Below are positions 1 to 8,254 of a DNA stretch of 64,000 nt, piece by piece. Origin of the DNA: an uncultured Eubacteriales bacterium (GTDB lineage: Bacteria; Bacillota; Clostridia; Oscillospirales; Acutalibacteraceae); NCBI GenBank assembly GCA_949292775.1, contig CASFBL010000021.1, positions 1 through 64,000 on the forward strand, written 5' to 3'. The notes beneath the pieces were generated by a model, which worked only from the letters and a program-made list of their open reading frames with translations, was not told the origin of the DNA and ran no database searches. Position numbers and translations under genes: made by a program. Positions within the stretch are counted from its first letter, which is position 1. The number at the start of each line of letters is the position of its first letter.

Positions 1-35
1 GTTTTCAGATCAACATATGCCAAAGTCCCGTACTT

Positions 36-616
36 TTATCTTCTGAACTGTGCCATAGTGTTGGCTATGGCTTGCAGTCCGTCCTTTCCAAGCAACTCGA
101 CGGCATCCTTCGGAAAGGTAAATACGAATTGGTGCAGGTCATTTGTGAGCACGAGCAGAAGCAATGTGCCGGAGATGATCCACAGAACCGACATTCCCTT
201 GGGGAATTTGTATTCGTCCGGCTTTCCCAATGACATGGCAATCAGCAGTGCCAGCATAGGCACAAACAGCATGGGCAGATAGAACAGATACCACAGGTAA
301 CGGACGGCATCCGGCTGCCAGAATATAAAATACTTTGCCGAACGGACTACCATCCATATGATGAGCAGCACTGCGGTGACCGTCATAAACCTGCACACCT
401 GCTTTTGCACGATCCGCTGGCGGACAGAAAGCCCCAGGCGGCGAACAGGCCGATATAGATAAAGCTGCGCAGATAGGAAAACAGCATCGGGTAGAAGCTG
501 CCCCTGCCCACAATTCTGAAGCAATATGCCAGTATCACGGCAAGTACAGCGATGCCGCTTGTTATGATCGTATTCTTTTTCTGCCTGGTCATAAACAGAC
601 CCCATTTCGCCTTCAT
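36..616 (-). pseudogene. Remnant of 7TM-type sensor histidine kinase N-terminus, frameshifted and truncated
   Basis: Reading from 616 gives a membrane protein (MKAKWGLFMTRQKKN...) whose frame breaks at about 425-430. The next frame continues the same topology with SVRQRIVQKQ and further hydrophobic helices. One missing T in a short T run would explain the break. The architecture (several TM helices with short loops) resembles the N-terminal 7TM module of some sensor kinases. No kinase core follows: after FTFPKDAV the frame runs 21 residues (ELLGKDGLQAIANTMAQFRR) to a stop. I infer a decayed gene, possibly fused at a junction to other sequence. A sequencing error would explain the frameshift but not the truncation. 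Confidence 0.55.
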
Positions 617-869
617 TCGTTTTTGTTTACCCTTGGGTATACCTTTTCAAATTAGATTATAGCATAAATCCGTCTGTTTCTCAACTGCTTCTTACGAGGC
701 TTTGCATAAAAGCCACACTTTTTGCCCCACAGCAGAGAAAAAATGGCGGCCTTTGACCTGCACAAGTCGAACCGATTCCATCTTATACTCTGCCTTGATA
801 GATTTATTTGTCTTTCCTTTCTGCTGTAGTTATTCTTCAGTTGGGTAAGTTCACTTTCTCCTTCCATCA

Positions 870-888
870 TGACAGGTGGCACCTGTCA
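870..888. promoter_or_regulatory. Perfect 9-bp-arm palindrome, candidate operator
   Basis: TGACAGGTG-G-CACCTGTCA is a perfect inverted repeat with a one-base centre. It lies between the leftward remnant kinase and the rightward small gene at 984, about 40 bases upstream of a good rightward promoter. Size and symmetry fit a dimeric repressor or activator site. No cognate regulator can be assigned from the sequence. Confidence 0.5.
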
Positions 889-925
889 GCGTATAGGCGC
901 AGTTGCCCCTTGGCGGAAAAACCTC

Positions 926-954
926 TTGAAAAAATACCCTGCTGCCGATATAAT
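926..954 (+). promoter_or_regulatory. Sigma-A promoter for small gene at 984
   Basis: TTGAAA (926-931), a 17-base spacer and TATAAT (949-954). This is nearly consensus and is followed by an SD-led small ORF. It is the only clear rightward promoter in the leftward-transcribed ICE. Confidence 0.7.
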
Positions 955-983
955 AAACCTTGTGCGATTTCGGAGGGATGAAG

Positions 984-1166
984 ATGGAAAACGAAAAATA
1001 CTACATAGCCGTTAATGCAGGCGACAGATATCCGCTTTTGAAAACACCGCAGGACTATACGGAATATTTCAACGAAGCACTCTCGTTCGGAGACTTATTC
1101 GATGTGCTTCGGTATATAGAAAAGCACGGCCTTGAACGAATCGTTACAGCCGTGATTAAACGCTGA
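984..1166 (+). CDS. Small ICE protein of unknown function (60 aa)
   Basis: I do not recognise this protein (MENEKYYIAVNAGDRYPLLK...FGDLFDVLRYIEKHGLERI...). It is predicted soluble, acidic to neutral, with a helical C-terminal half and no motif. The start at 984 is chosen because GGAGGG (972-977) sits 7 bases upstream; the in-frame ATG at 978 is too close to it. It is monocistronic, with its own consensus promoter upstream and a terminator overlapping its stop codon. It is the only convincing rightward gene in the element. Its convergent position next to the leftward transfer operon could suggest a regulatory role, but nothing in the protein shows it. Confidence 0.65.
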   Translation: MENEKYYIAVNAGDRYPLLKTPQDYTEYFNEALSFGDLFDVLRYIEKHGLERIVTAVIKR

Positions 1167-1188
1167 CCGCCGACAAGCGGTCTTTTTT
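1165..1188 (+). terminator. Rho-independent terminator of the 60-aa gene
   Basis: GACCGC (1165-1170), six-base loop, GCGGTC (1177-1182), then six T. The stem begins inside the stop codon. The leftward HTH gene ends at 1187, so the two genes converge here. Confidence 0.75.
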
Positions 1189-1447
1189 ATTCCTTTTTGA
1201 GCCGAAACAGCAAACTGCTTTTGCCACCCTTTTTGCGGTAGCGCTGCTCGGTTTCAAGCAGTCCCGCTTTTTTGAGGTCGCGGATGCCGCGGCGGACGGT
1301 GGACGCCGAGAGCTTGAGGTCTGTAGCTATAGTCGGAATAGCAGGCCAACACTCGTTGTTCTCGTTCGTTCGGTCGGCAAGGTAGATATATACCGCAACG
1401 GCTCTGTGCGGCAGCTCGGTGCGGTAAAGAAAATCAAGACGGCTCAT
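1187..1447 (-). CDS. Helix-turn-helix (replication-initiator-like) protein
   Basis: An 86-residue winged-HTH protein. The core TIATDLKLSASTVRRGIRDL (about residues 40-59) is a typical HTH followed by KKAGLLE, as in HTH_36/MarR-like domains found in Gram-positive plasmid and ICE proteins. The start at 1447 has GGAGG upstream inside the end of the coupling-protein gene and overlaps it by 14 bases, so translation is probably coupled. Likely role: DNA binding in regulation or replication of the circular ICE form (inference). It is shorter than a full initiator and lacks a catalytic domain. Confidence 0.7.
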   Translation of the reverse strand: MSRLDFLYRTELPHRAVAVYIYLADRTNENNECWPAIPTIATDLKLSASTVRRGIRDLKKAGLLETEQRYRKKGGKSSLLFRLKKE

Positions 1448-3407
1448 TGCTTTGCACCTCCGTTTCGGTTAAGTCTTTTATAATCTCTGTTTCCGTTAAG
1501 TCGGGAGCAGTTTCTTTTTTCGGCGGCGAGGTACGGATAGGAGGACTGCCGTTTCTGCGGTTGCCGTGCGGCGGCGTTTTTTGCGGCTTATGCTTTTGGC
1601 TGTCCTGCTGCGCCTGACCGCTATCCGTATCGGCTTGCGGTTTCGCTTCTTCCGTCCACTGCGGCGGATATTTTTCGAGGATGCCGTTCTGAATTTCCTT
1701 CTTGTCGGCATACTTGACCTCACGGTTGCCTTGGTCTGGTACGGCGTATGGGTGTTCTTCGTCAAGCTCGATGCCCCATTTGAAGAACAGCTTGAGGTGT
1801 ACCCGCATCGGATGCACACCTGTTTTCATGACGATAAAATCGCCCTTGGGCAGGGATTTGAGTTCATCCGGCGTCAGTAGCGGTCGCTCTATCATTTGGA
1901 GCGACTGCGACGGATCGTTTTTACTCCGGCTGACAGATCCGCTCATGACCGTGCGGCTGCCGAGTGCCTTGGAAAGCGTTTCGGCGGAGCTGCTGTTTGG
2001 TGCAAAGCCGCCGAAGATGGTGTCCTGCGTATTGTCCACGATGATCTCCGCACCTTCCTTGCCGTAGTTTTTTTGAAGTTGCGAAAATGACTGGATGATA
2101 GGCACAATTTGCAGACGCCGAGACCTCGACGCACTGAACATCATCTCTGCCGACTCTATTTTGGGCAGCGTGCCGAACTCATCGCAGAAAAACACACAGC
2201 GGTTTTTGAGCTTGCCGCCGTTTTCATCGGCAACGGCGAGTATCTCACGGTATAACTGCTGAATGATGAGTGAGATCATAAAGAAGGTGTTGGGATTTTC
2301 CTCCGGCATAATTACGAAGATAGCCGACTTTTGATTGCAGAAGGTTTCGGCATCTATCTCGGTATCAAAGCACAGGAGCTGCTCTAACTCGGTGTCGAGG
2401 AAAGCGTTGAGTCGGGAGAGTGCTGTTGACATGACCGATGCCATACTCTGCTCGGCGGTGTTCAGTGCCGCACCCGCAAACCATTTCGCTTTATGCTCAT
2501 TCGGGAGCAGTTCCATAAGCTGCTGAAACTGATTCTTGCCTTTCTTTTTGGACGGGGCAAGTAACTCTTGGATAACCTTGAATACTGATACAATGTGCCG
2601 TTTCTCCGGCGCACAGAACTCCGCTACCAACAGAATCGTTGCCGTCAGCAAGCCCTCGGCAGCGTCATAGAAGTAGGCGTTCTGCCCGAAGGATGCAGCG
2701 TCCATGCCGGAGAGGATAATGGTCTTGGATATGATTTTCGCATATTTCTCGGCCTTGGCCTTGTAAACGATTTGGTCGGGATTGGCGGCGTATAGGTCGG
2801 TGTACTTGTTGACAAGGTATAGGATGTTGTTGCCGTTACTGCGGGTAGGATTTCGCAGGTCGATAACCGAAACCATATAGCCGTAGTCCTTGGCTATGTT
2901 GCCGTAGTTACGCATAACATCGCCCTTGGTATCAGTTGAGAGGAAGGACATTCCCGAAGCACAGGCATACTCAATGCACGGGTACAGCCAAAAGGCAGTC
3001 TTGCCGACACCCGCCGCACCGATCATCAGCACATGGACATCGCCCGTGTCTATCATGGCGGTGGTGCTGTGCTTGCCGCCCTTGCACCCGACCACGATGC
3101 CCTGCGGCAGAGCTTCCTCGGTCGGCTCGGCCTTTTTTCGGAGCAGTTTTCTCGGTGCTGTCGCCGTCATGGTAGGCGTTTGATTTTGCTTTGCCTGCTT
3201 ACGCCATTTCTTTGGAGTGAACGGAATGTGGCGGTAGGTCTTTCGTATCTCCGCTTTGTTTGCCCACCGAGCCGTGCCATGCTGACCGTCGCCGACCGTT
3301 TTGCTCTTGATGTTATTAAGGTTATAGATATGAGCAATCAGCGTTATCGCACCGAGGACGGCAAACATAACTGCGGCGACGGTGACTAAAGCTGCAATGT
3401 TTGGCAT
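1434..3407 (-). CDS. VirD4/TraG-type type IV coupling protein
   Basis: A 657-residue ATPase of the TraG/TraD/VirD4 family, which links the relaxase-DNA complex to the secretion channel at the membrane. An N-terminal TM segment lies at about residues 5-27. Walker A GAAGVGKT is at about 130-137 and a Walker B-like VFFCDEFGTLP follows later; the family-typical PIIQSFSQL stretch comes after that. The tail (about 585-657) is Gln/Pro/Lys-rich and probably disordered. The start at 3407 has GGAGG six bases upstream and overlaps the end of the toprim gene, indicating coupled translation in one operon with relaxase, toprim and HTH genes. Confidence 0.93.
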   Translation of the reverse strand: MPNIAALVTVAAVMFAVLGAITLIAHIYNLNNIKSKTVGDGQHGTARWANKAEIRKTYRHIPFTPKKWRKQAKQNQTPTMTATAPRKLLRKKAEPTEEALPQGIVVGCKGGKHSTTAMIDTGDVHVLMIGAAGVGKTAFWLYPCIEYACASGMSFLSTDTKGDVMRNYGNIAKDYGYMVSVIDLRNPTRSNGNNILYLVNKYTDLYAANPDQIVYKAKAEKYAKIISKTIILSGMDAASFGQNAYFYDAAEGLLTATILLVAEFCAPEKRHIVSVFKVIQELLAPSKKKGKNQFQQLMELLPNEHKAKWFAGAALNTAEQSMASVMSTALSRLNAFLDTELEQLLCFDTEIDAETFCNQKSAIFVIMPEENPNTFFMISLIIQQLYREILAVADENGGKLKNRCVFFCDEFGTLPKIESAEMMFSASRSRRLQIVPIIQSFSQLQKNYGKEGAEIIVDNTQDTIFGGFAPNSSSAETLSKALGSRTVMSGSVSRSKNDPSQSLQMIERPLLTPDELKSLPKGDFIVMKTGVHPMRVHLKLFFKWGIELDEEHPYAVPDQGNREVKYADKKEIQNGILEKYPPQWTEEAKPQADTDSGQAQQDSQKHKPQKTPPHGNRRNGSPPIRTSPPKKETAPDLTETEIIKDLTETEVQSNEPS

Positions 3408-4303
3408 TCGGTTTCCTCCTGTTCGTCATATAATAAGTCCTCGTTCCAATCCTTGAATTGGGGAACGAGGATTTCGTGCTTGATGCCCTGTATAAAGAGC
3501 TTGTCGGATATTCTCTTGTTCGCCGCCTGACCTGCGGCATCGTTGTCCATACAGAGACAGACGGTGTCGATATTGGGATTCGCTTTCAGCATTTGGAACA
3601 GCACCTGATCCCCGACACAGCAAGCGGCGGCATAGCTGTGACTTCGCCAATTCTCCTTGTGCAGAGAAATAAAGGACAGCATATCTATGGGAGCCTCAAA
3701 GAGATATAGGGTGTTGTCCCGACCTGTCCAATGAAAGCTGTAACAGGGATTACAGCTTTCTGCGTTGCCCTTGTAGGTGCTCTCACTGCCTGTTCCTCTT
3801 TTGTGTGCGTGTCGGGCAATGCCATGTTCATCGTAGCCAACGAAGACAGCGTTGTGGTAGTCGGCGGATTCGTAGATCATTCCTTTATGCACGAAGGCGG
3901 ACAGCACTTCTCGGTCTATTCCTCGGCGGTTCAAAAGATAGGCATACACACGCCGCATATTATCATTCTGCGGCGGCAACTCAAAAGGCTTTTTCGGTTC
4001 CTGTTTTACTGGCTCGGCTCTTTGAATTGTGCCGCCGTTATTGCCGAGCAGAAAATTAACGGCCTGCGGAAAGTCCATGTTGTAAAAGCGGCGGACGAAG
4101 TCCACGGCGTCGCCGCCAATGCGTTCGTACTGATGAAACCACAGGTTTCCTCTGACCGTAACCTTTTCCGAGCCGTCACGCCAAACATACTCCTTGCCGG
4201 AGTGTTTGAGGCGTTCGCCCTGGCTTTGCAGGAAAGCGACCAAGTCCGTCTGCCGGGCAGCTTCCTTTTGTGCGTCTGTAAAGTGAATGTATTCGGTTGA
4301 CAT
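3386..4303 (-). CDS. DUF3991/toprim domain protein (primase-like)
   Basis: A 305-residue protein with an N-terminal region (DLVAFLQSQGERLKHSGKEY, then GGDAVDFVRRFY) resembling the CHC2-like/DUF3991 part of primases. A C-terminal toprim fold shows LYLFEAPIDMLSF and VCLCMDNDAAGQAA, the acidic metal-binding motifs. The CHC2 cysteines are not conserved, so the zinc site is probably absent. Such proteins accompany relaxases in Firmicute ICEs and are thought to act in DNA processing or replication after transfer. SD AAGGAG precedes ATG 4303. A strong hairpin separates it from the relaxase gene and may modulate its translation. Confidence 0.85.
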   Translation of the reverse strand: MSTEYIHFTDAQKEAARQTDLVAFLQSQGERLKHSGKEYVWRDGSEKVTVRGNLWFHQYERIGGDAVDFVRRFYNMDFPQAVNFLLGNNGGTIQRAEPVKQEPKKPFELPPQNDNMRRVYAYLLNRRGIDREVLSAFVHKGMIYESADYHNAVFVGYDEHGIARHAHKRGTGSESTYKGNAESCNPCYSFHWTGRDNTLYLFEAPIDMLSFISLHKENWRSHSYAAACCVGDQVLFQMLKANPNIDTVCLCMDNDAAGQAANKRISDKLFIQGIKHEILVPQFKDWNEDLLYDEQEETECQTLQL

Positions 4304-4309
4304 GAGTTT

Positions 4310-4355
4310 CTCCTTTCGAAAAGGAGGTTGCGCATAAAATGTATGCGCAACCTCC
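4310..4355 (-). promoter_or_regulatory. Two mutually exclusive hairpins between relaxase and toprim genes
   Basis: On the minus strand a perfect 14-bp stem (4342-4355 with 4323-4336, five-base loop) covers the intergenic gap after the relaxase stop. Its 3' arm shares bases with a second stem, CTCCTTT/AAAGGAG (4310-4326), which buries the SD of the toprim gene. The two cannot form together. The first could be a weak terminator (it is followed by only TTTTC) or a switch freeing the SD. Confidence 0.55.
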
Positions 4356-4360
4356 CCGTG

Positions 4361-6571
4361 CTATTGCTTGAGTCCGTGAGCCTGTTTTTTCTCTTCAATT
4401 TTTCGCCGCAGCTTGCGGTCGATGCTGTTTTCTCTGCCTCTGCGCTCATCCTCCAAGCGGTTTTGGATGATACGCGCCATGTGTCCGAGCAGGCGGAGCG
4501 AGGCAAGTGCTGCCGTCCAGTTTCCGTTGACACGAATGCTGTGGATGAGCTGTGCTGCGTATTGATTGCCATGCTCGGCGGCAAGATGAAGATAGTACAT
4601 CGCCTTATCTGTATCTCTCGGTATGTCTTTTCCGTAGAGATAGATTTTTCCGAGCTGGTATTCGGCATAGTCATTTCCGTTCCCGGCGGCTATCTTAAAG
4701 CTGCGGATGGCTTTTTGAATGTCCTTGACCTCGTCCTCGGTCAGATAAATTTTGCCTGCAAGGTACGCCGCATAGGGATTTTTCTGCGCGGCGGCACGGT
4801 CAAGCCATTCTACAGCTTTCTTTATATCTTTCGGTATGACTTCGCCTTTGTATGACAGTCTGCCGAGGATAAACTGTGCCGGAGCAAAGCCTTTTGATGC
4901 CGACAGATTCAGCAGGCGCACGGCTTCGGCAATGTTTTGAGTAAGGATATCTCCGTCAAGATATGCCTTGCCGAGGGTGTACGCCGCATATTTGTTGCCT
5001 TGCTCTGAGGACCGGCGGAGCAGGCTCTCGGCTCGTTCGGTATCTCTTTCTATATCCTCGCCCTTGAGAAAGGTCTTGCCGAGCAGATATTCGGCGTATG
5101 GGTTATCGTCTTTGACGGCGCTTTCCAACCAATGCAGAGCGTGGAGCATTTGTTTCGGCACATCCTCGCCACGCAAATACAATTTTCCGAGCATATATTT
5201 CGCTACGGTGTAGCCCTGCTTAGCGGATCTGGTGAGATACTCCACAGCCTTTTTCGGATCGTAGTGGTCGCCGTCACGGTCGAGCATGAATTTTGCCGCA
5301 CGGTACTGCGACCATTTATTGCCCTTATTAGCGTCTGCGACCGTTCTTTCATATTCGTCCATAGGCGGAGGCGGCGGATCGGGACTTTCGGCTTCCTCGG
5401 CGGTCGGCTCACGGTCCGGTTCTGTCGGCTCGTCCGTTTCCTCAACCTCATCTGTCGGCAGATTGAGTTTCATCGCCTCGGCTATCACCATATTTTTTAC
5501 GGATTTGAATTCCTTGTTTTGCGACAGCGGCAGCCGTTCCGGTCGGCTCTCGGTGTAGACCTTCAGCGCCGTTTCCTTTGACTCGTACCATAAGTCATAG
5601 AGAGCTGCGATGCGTTCATCCTTGCCGAGTTCGTCAACGATGCTGTTGATGATTTCCTTGATGTCCTTGCGCAGATAACCGTATTGCTTTTTGCCGTTGG
5701 TCACAGCCAACCTCTTGGCGAGTGCCTGCAACAGATCCTCCACCTGTGGATTGTCATATGTGCCGCCGTTTATCTTGACGATGAGCTCGGTGAGTACCTC
5801 ACGGCTCTGCACCTTGAGTGCGTCACGGTGTTCAGTCTGCTTTTTATATTCGCAGAGCAGATCCTGTGCGAATATGTCTTTGGCGAAGGATGAGCGCAAC
5901 GCCATCAGACCTTTTTCCGAGAGATAGCCCTCAGTCGGGTCTGTCGAGTAGACGATCATGTGGACATGGGGATGGTAGCTTTCATTATGAAAAGCGGCAA
6001 ACCAACGGAGGTTGCTCATCGGTATTTTCAGATTTTCCGACAGTGTCTGCGTTTGCGACCGGAGCATATCCCGCCATCGGCTGCCGTTATCATAGCCGAG
6101 TCGTTCGGCGTCCTCACGGCGCAGAGATACGATTGCCGTCCACACATTTCCCGTATGCGCATTGAGTTCATCAGATACCTTTTGCAGATCCACCGCCACA
6201 CCGTCATCGGTAAAGAGTCCGTGAGAGCCGATGCGTTCCACACGGGGACGGGTGGCGATGTAGTCGGCATAGGTTGTGGTGTGCATCATTTCATCGGCAT
6301 TTTCCTCAAGCGCACGGGTAATGAATTCCGAAGCTGTTCCAATCGTTTTATCCTTGAGATAGTCCTCATACTCCAATGACGAACGGCTGTCGGGAAAGTC
6401 CGAGAGGATTTTCTTTATCAGTTGCTTTTGCTTGTTCGTTGCCGGAGCAAACTTTCTTGACTCGTCTATCTTTTCAACGCCCTCACGGGTAGCAATGTAC
6501 TCCGCATAGCCGCCGATATTTTTTCTGTCCTCCGGCTTCAGATATTTGAATTTGGTTATAAGCCGTGCCAT
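4361..6571 (-). CDS. MobP-type relaxase with C-terminal Sel1-like repeats
   Basis: A 736-residue conjugative relaxase expected to nick oriT and pilot the strand through the T4SS. The metal-binding signature HNESYHPHVHM is at about residues 195-205, preceded by the HTGNVWTAIVSL region typical of MobP/MobL-type relaxases. From about 420 onward there are roughly eight Sel1/TPR-like repeats of about 36 residues (AKYMLGKLYLRGEDVPK, AEYLLGKTFLKGEDIER, AAYTLGKAYLDGD), then a basic C-terminus. The repeat half probably binds proteins. It is followed by the toprim and coupling-protein genes and preceded 3 bases upstream by the RHH accessory gene. This is a common layout in Clostridium-type ICEs. Confidence 0.9.
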   Translation of the reverse strand: MARLITKFKYLKPEDRKNIGGYAEYIATREGVEKIDESRKFAPATNKQKQLIKKILSDFPDSRSSLEYEDYLKDKTIGTASEFITRALEENADEMMHTTTYADYIATRPRVERIGSHGLFTDDGVAVDLQKVSDELNAHTGNVWTAIVSLRREDAERLGYDNGSRWRDMLRSQTQTLSENLKIPMSNLRWFAAFHNESYHPHVHMIVYSTDPTEGYLSEKGLMALRSSFAKDIFAQDLLCEYKKQTEHRDALKVQSREVLTELIVKINGGTYDNPQVEDLLQALAKRLAVTNGKKQYGYLRKDIKEIINSIVDELGKDERIAALYDLWYESKETALKVYTESRPERLPLSQNKEFKSVKNMVIAEAMKLNLPTDEVEETDEPTEPDREPTAEEAESPDPPPPPMDEYERTVADANKGNKWSQYRAAKFMLDRDGDHYDPKKAVEYLTRSAKQGYTVAKYMLGKLYLRGEDVPKQMLHALHWLESAVKDDNPYAEYLLGKTFLKGEDIERDTERAESLLRRSSEQGNKYAAYTLGKAYLDGDILTQNIAEAVRLLNLSASKGFAPAQFILGRLSYKGEVIPKDIKKAVEWLDRAAAQKNPYAAYLAGKIYLTEDEVKDIQKAIRSFKIAAGNGNDYAEYQLGKIYLYGKDIPRDTDKAMYYLHLAAEHGNQYAAQLIHSIRVNGNWTAALASLRLLGHMARIIQNRLEDERRGRENSIDRKLRRKIEEKKQAHGLKQ

Positions 6572-6574
6572 GCG

Positions 6575-6982
6575 TTATCCCTTCTGCCAATCGTTTGCGT
6601 CCTTGAAAGTGAAATTGCCGTTGAGCCTTTTTACTTCTTTTACGCATTCGCCCTTGAGCCGTTCAAGAGAGACATTGTCAATCTCGCTGTTCGCCGCCAC
6701 CACATTCATCGTTACCGCAAGCTGCACCGCCATTTTGAAAAGCAATCTACAGATGCGATTGTCACTCTCGGCAACAATACTTTTCATAGAGGACAGCATT
6801 GCGTTCGGCAGCATGGAGCGCTGATCCTCGGCAGTGAGGTGATCGATATAGAACTGCACCGCCTTTTCGATGAACTCTGACTTACTGCGGCAGTCGTCCT
6901 CGGTGTAGAGCTGCTTTACTTTATCCAGTGTGTCGGGATAAAGCCACAGTGCGAATTTGCGTTTGTTTTTCGGTGTCGGCAC
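6575..6982 (-). CDS. Ribbon-helix-helix relaxosome accessory protein (MobC-like)
   Basis: A 135-residue protein. Its N-terminal KRKFALWLYPDTLDKVKQLY...SKSEFIEKAVQFY is a ribbon-helix-helix DNA-binding motif. The rest is a helical segment with TMNVVAANSEI, seen in RHH proteins placed just upstream of MobP relaxases. It ends 3 bases before the relaxase start. The presumed oriT lies directly upstream (6983-7325), so it probably binds oriT and recruits the relaxase (inference from family and position). Confidence 0.75.
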   Translation of the reverse strand: MPTPKNKRKFALWLYPDTLDKVKQLYTEDDCRSKSEFIEKAVQFYIDHLTAEDQRSMLPNAMLSSMKSIVAESDNRICRLLFKMAVQLAVTMNVVAANSEIDNVSLERLKGECVKEVKRLNGNFTFKDANDWQKG

Positions 6983-7325
6983 TCAAATCATCTCCTTTTC
7001 CTGCCGTATTTTTCGCTCAAAAACCGCAACCCCTAAACTTGCGAGGTTTTTATCCGTGCAACCCCTAAATCGCAGTTTTTGTTGCTGTCCTCAAAAGCCC
7101 CGCAAAGCCTTATGCGGTCGGCGTTGCCGTCCGCTGTGGACTGCCGAGGGGAAGCAGCGCAACCCCTCGGCTTTCACCTGCTTATTTTCGTACCGCCTGC
7201 CGATTTCCGCAAAAGGGTGCGAAAATAGCCCCAAACGGCTCTTTGCCTTTGCAGGGCTTGTGTTTACCCGCTGTGGGGCTGTATCTCGCCACACGGGGCG
7301 GCACAGGGGCGTGCACGGCGGTGTT
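6983..7325. other. Candidate origin of transfer (oriT)
   Basis: A 343-base gene-free stretch directly upstream of the RHH and relaxase genes. GCAACCCCTAAA occurs twice in direct orientation (7026-7037, 7058-7069; period 32), and a third GCAACCCCT at 7159-7167 forms the arm of an inverted repeat CCGAGGGG (7144-7151)/CCCCTCGG (7163-7170). Iterons, a hairpin and the location next to relaxosome genes fit an oriT. The nick site cannot be placed from sequence alone. Confidence 0.6.
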
Positions 7326-7982
7326 TTATATCTCCGGCACGAGTGGGGTTTGCTCGATTTCCTTGCCGTCCAAATATTCGGCGAACACCTCTGCTTTTTT
7401 CTCTGCTGTGAGCTGCCGTGAACGGTGTGCCTGATACGCCGCCGCAGAAACACTTTGAAGTGAATACACTCGGCTGCCGTCAGCGTCGGTAACGGATACC
7501 GTTCCGTCATCCAAATCAAAATCCATAACTGAAAGAATTTTCGGCTCGTCCTCGAATCGCTCGGCAAGGTTCTCGTAGTCTATGACCGTGATAGGTACGG
7601 AGCCGAGGAGAGCGTCTGCAAATTTTTTCGGTTCGGAGGACAACTTGTTTTGAGAATAGAGTCGGTATCTGTATGCACCGGCGAGGAGCTGCTGAATAAA
7701 CTCATTCAAGTAATACCTATCCTCATTGTCCTCTCGGATATGAAACAGCCCGAAGCGTTTGTCAGCCTCGAGCTGCTCTTGCCGTGCAATGTTTTCTTTG
7801 AGGATTTCAATTTCAATAGCGTTCTGCATTTCGGGCGGAACGAATTCCGTATAAAGAGAGTCGAAGGCTTCACGCAGCTTTTGTTCCACAGTACAGCTTT
7901 CATCCGAAAAGCAGTCGAGTGCATTTTGCAGAGCTTCGATTTCTCGCTCGTCAAAGTGCAGTACAATTTCAGTGGCTCTCAT
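7326..7982 (-). CDS. ICE protein of unknown function (218 aa)
   Basis: I do not recognise a domain. The first 80 residues (FDEREIEALQNALDCF..., EQKLREAFDSLYTEFVPPEMQ) have the same plan as the neighbouring 90-residue protein, where ASALVLYLSQKG...LEKALDTLYTKTVPAGVRD occupies the equivalent stretch. The two may be related, with this one extended by a second, probably alpha/beta domain (PITVIDYENLAERFEDEP, SVMDFDLDDGTVSVTDADG). SD GAGG lies nine bases upstream and it overlaps the upstream gene by 14 bases, so they are coupled. It sits next to the presumed oriT. Confidence 0.6.
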   Translation of the reverse strand: MRATEIVLHFDEREIEALQNALDCFSDESCTVEQKLREAFDSLYTEFVPPEMQNAIEIEILKENIARQEQLEADKRFGLFHIREDNEDRYYLNEFIQQLLAGAYRYRLYSQNKLSSEPKKFADALLGSVPITVIDYENLAERFEDEPKILSVMDFDLDDGTVSVTDADGSRVYSLQSVSAAAYQAHRSRQLTAEKKAEVFAEYLDGKEIEQTPLVPEI

Positions 7983-8241
7983 TGGCGCTTACCTCGCTTA
8001 CTTCCGTAGGCTCCGTTTTCATGGGCTTCGGCTTTCTCGGCTTCGGCACGGCAGAGGAAGAAACGGTGCCGGATTTCATGTCGATAAAATCACGCACACC
8101 CGCAGGCACGGTTTTGGTGTAGAGAGTGTCCAGCGCTTTTTCGAGTTCCGCTTCGGCGGTCGTGCCTTTCTGCGAAAGATAAAGGACAAGGGCGGATGCC
8201 TTGTCCTCGTCAAATGAGATATTGAAGGTTGTCTTTTTCAT
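7969..8241 (-). CDS. DUF6103-like small ICE protein
   Basis: A 90-residue protein starting MKKTTFNISFDEDKASAL, preceded by AAAGGAG. The pattern beta strand, helix, then ELEKALDTLYTKTVPAGVRDFID followed by a Pro/Lys-rich tail matches what I remember as the DUF6103 family of Firmicute mobile elements (family name from memory). The first strand plus helix may be a ribbon-helix-helix-like fold, so DNA binding is possible. It overlaps the 218-aa gene downstream. Confidence 0.65.
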   Translation of the reverse strand: MKKTTFNISFDEDKASALVLYLSQKGTTAEAELEKALDTLYTKTVPAGVRDFIDMKSGTVSSSAVPKPRKPKPMKTEPTEVSEVSANESH

Positions 8242-8254
8242 GTTGTGTTCTCCT

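Noticed and set aside
652..882. Short leftward frame starting next to the palindrome
   Set aside because: An SD-like AAGGAG occurs inside it rather than before a start, and there is no recognisable protein. Kept only as the leader region of the kinase remnant.
7091..7325. Open frames in the gene-free region upstream of the RHH gene
   Set aside because: They are shadows of a GC-rich, repeat- and hairpin-bearing region with no SD-led start. Non-coding oriT is the better reading.
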